DNA of 64,000 nt from Meiothermus sp. (GTDB lineage Bacteria; Deinococcota; Deinococci; Deinococcales; Thermaceae). The stretch is taken from NCBI GenBank assembly GCA_026004095.1, contig BPIL01000006.1:1-64000 (forward strand). The letters are read 5' to 3'. The stretch's first letter is position 1. Every line of letters starts with the position of its first letter. The notes beneath the pieces were generated by a model. The model was not told where the DNA came from. It was given only the letters and a program-made list of their open reading frames with translations, and did not search any database. Below are positions 63,045-64,000 of the stretch, one piece after another. The translations under genes and the position numbers were made by a program.

Positions 63045-64000
63045 TTAATCGAGCTGCACAGGGCGTGGTTTCCAGGGCGCAGCGGCCTGCTGAGAAAACC
63101 AGCGAGCCAGCGCACCTAAGATCCCATACCCCCGGAAGCTATCGGTGCTTAAGCGAGGTTTGTCACCCTTCAAAGCCGTTCGCACCAGCGTAAACCACAG
63201 TTCAGCCAGGGGTGTTTTGGCTTCAAAGTCCAGCAGGTCAACGGGATCGCGGCCCATGCTCAGTAAAATCTGCGCCTGCAGTAAGCGGGCATAACCGTGT
63301 TGCGTCACAAAACCGGCTGCCATGGTTTTTCGAAGCAGGTACCGCACAATCGTCAGGGCCTTTTTGGGATTCCGGGTCTGATAGAGGAAGCCCAGGCCCA
63401 GCAGCGCATGGAAGAAGAGCCTGGGGTTGTGCGCCCGCTGCGCCAGCAAGGCTGCCTGGCGCATATGTTCAACCCCGGCCCGCTCCCAGTGCCAGGAATA
63501 GATGGCCCTGGCCAGTGCACAGGCTGCCTGCACCTCTGGGTGTTGCAGACCCTCGAGGCCCTTGAGCATCCGCTGGAGCATCTGAGCGTTGGTCTGTCCA
63601 GGGGCCAGGGCATAGGCCAGGGCCAGAATAGCCAGCAGGCTGGGCGAAGGGGCTCGAGCCACCGCTGATTCCCCAAAGAACAGCGCATCATCGAGCTGGC
63701 CCGACTCCATCAAATAGCGCAGGCGAACCCGGCTTACCCGCTCGATCGCCCAGGGGGGCGCGCCCTCCAGCAACAGCAAGCCCTCTTCCAGCAAAGCCCC
63801 CGCCTCCTCGAGCCGGCCCATATCGAGCTGTAGATCAGCCAGGTTGCTGTTGTACAGGCTGCTAAACCACGACGGCAGCACCTCGCCCGGTGGCGGGCCC
63901 AGGGCGTTCAGGGCATCGCTGAGCCTGAACTGCCGCCAGAACACCTCAGACAGAATTTGTCGCGCCTCGAAGGTTTCCGCGGGGCTATGGGCGCACTCCC
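63045..64000 (-). CDS. C-terminal part of a large TPR-type regulator (cut by window edge)
   Basis: The frame is open from the window end to the stop at 63045, so the gene begins beyond the window; at least 318 residues are visible. The sequence is all-helical with TPR-like Leu/Ala/Gly patterns (NSNLADLQLDMGRLEEAGAL; ALLGLGFLYQTRNPKKAL). It resembles the C-terminal TPR regions of the AfsR/MalT-like proteins elsewhere in the window, making a third such regulator likely. The DNA-binding and ATPase parts cannot be seen. The stop is 118 bp from the dnaG start on the same strand, downstream direction reversed. Confidence 0.6.
   Translation of the reverse strand, partial: ECAHSPAETFEARQILSEVFWRQFRLSDALNALGPPPGEVLPSWFSSLYNSNLADLQLDMGRLEEAGALLEEGLLLLEGAPPWAIERVSRVRLRYLMESGQLDDALFFGESAVARAPSPSLLAILALAYALAPGQTNAQMLQRMLKGLEGLQHPEVQAACALARAIYSWHWERAGVEHMRQAALLAQRAHNPRLFFHALLGLGFLYQTRNPKKALTIVRYLLRKTMAAGFVTQHGYARLLQAQILLSMGRDPVDLLDFEAKTPLAELWFTLVRTALKGDKPRLSTDSFRGYGILGALARWFSQQAAAPWKPRPVQLD

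Overview
The window looks like chromosomal DNA of a member of the Thermaceae (Deinococcus-Thermus phylum), most likely Meiothermus or a close relative. This is inferred from protein character: Thermus-like HisF, Mn-SOD, class II FBPase GlpX, RadA and TRAM/PIN proteins, and secreted proteins with Ala-Gln signal cleavage sites. It is also inferred from GC-rich coding DNA, many TANNNT -10 boxes placed 5-9 nt before the start codon (leaderless transcripts), and very frequent CTCGAG words. No search was run, so the genus is an inference. I see no prophage, insertion sequence, CRISPR array or rRNA. One tRNA (Gln, UUG) is present.

Layout. 0-4.5 kb: glycosyltransferase, MFS transporter, fumC, sodA. 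4.5-9.6 kb: a large AfsR/SARP-type regulator behind trpC, divergent from a patatin-like phospholipase. 9.5-13.1 kb: a TAXI-type TRAP transporter with an extra small membrane protein. 13.2-17 kb: an RlmD-family RNA methyltransferase, hisF, hisIE and glpX. 17-21.4 kb: a small putative outer-membrane protein, asd, a class A PBP and a receiver protein. 21.5-25.9 kb: tRNA-Gln, an Lrp regulator, a poly-ferredoxin, chorismate mutase-DAHP synthase, tatC and tatA. 26-28.8 kb: two nucleoside-type ABC permeases. 28.9-34.4 kb: menG, slyD, cysteine synthase, radA and PIN/TRAM. 34.4-37 kb: a second NOD/TPR regulator, with its DNA-binding-like domain at the C-terminus. 37-44.6 kb: a namZ (muramidase) and oligopeptide ABC transporter cluster with a divergent GntR regulator. 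One binding-protein gene and one permease gene in this cluster carry frameshifts. 44.7-47.2 kb: three LptC/LptA-like genes. 47.2-50 kb: the ATPase and BMP binding protein that probably serve the 26-29 kb permeases. 50.1-61.2 kb: ligA, then a long run of KASIII-like, acyl-CoA synthetase, hydrolase, MaoC and Liv-type ABC transporter genes, followed by a 3-hydroxybutyrate dehydrogenase. 61.1-64 kb: dnaG and the end of a third large TPR regulator cut by the window edge.

The most striking signal is upstream of asd (minus strand, about 18.55-18.66 kb). A good promoter leads, within 9 nt, into an 8-codon ORF, MVWYTTTT, with four consecutive ACC threonine codons. Its stop codon abuts a hairpin, which is followed by a canonical U-tailed terminator hairpin before the asd ribosome binding site. 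This looks like a threonine-sensing transcription attenuator whose leader peptide is itself translated from a leaderless mRNA. Other points are the reading-frame breaks in the peptide transporter, U-tailed terminators directly after two solute-binding-protein genes, an LptA/LptC-like triad in a lineage not expected to make classical LPS, and the fatty/hydroxy-acid uptake operon.
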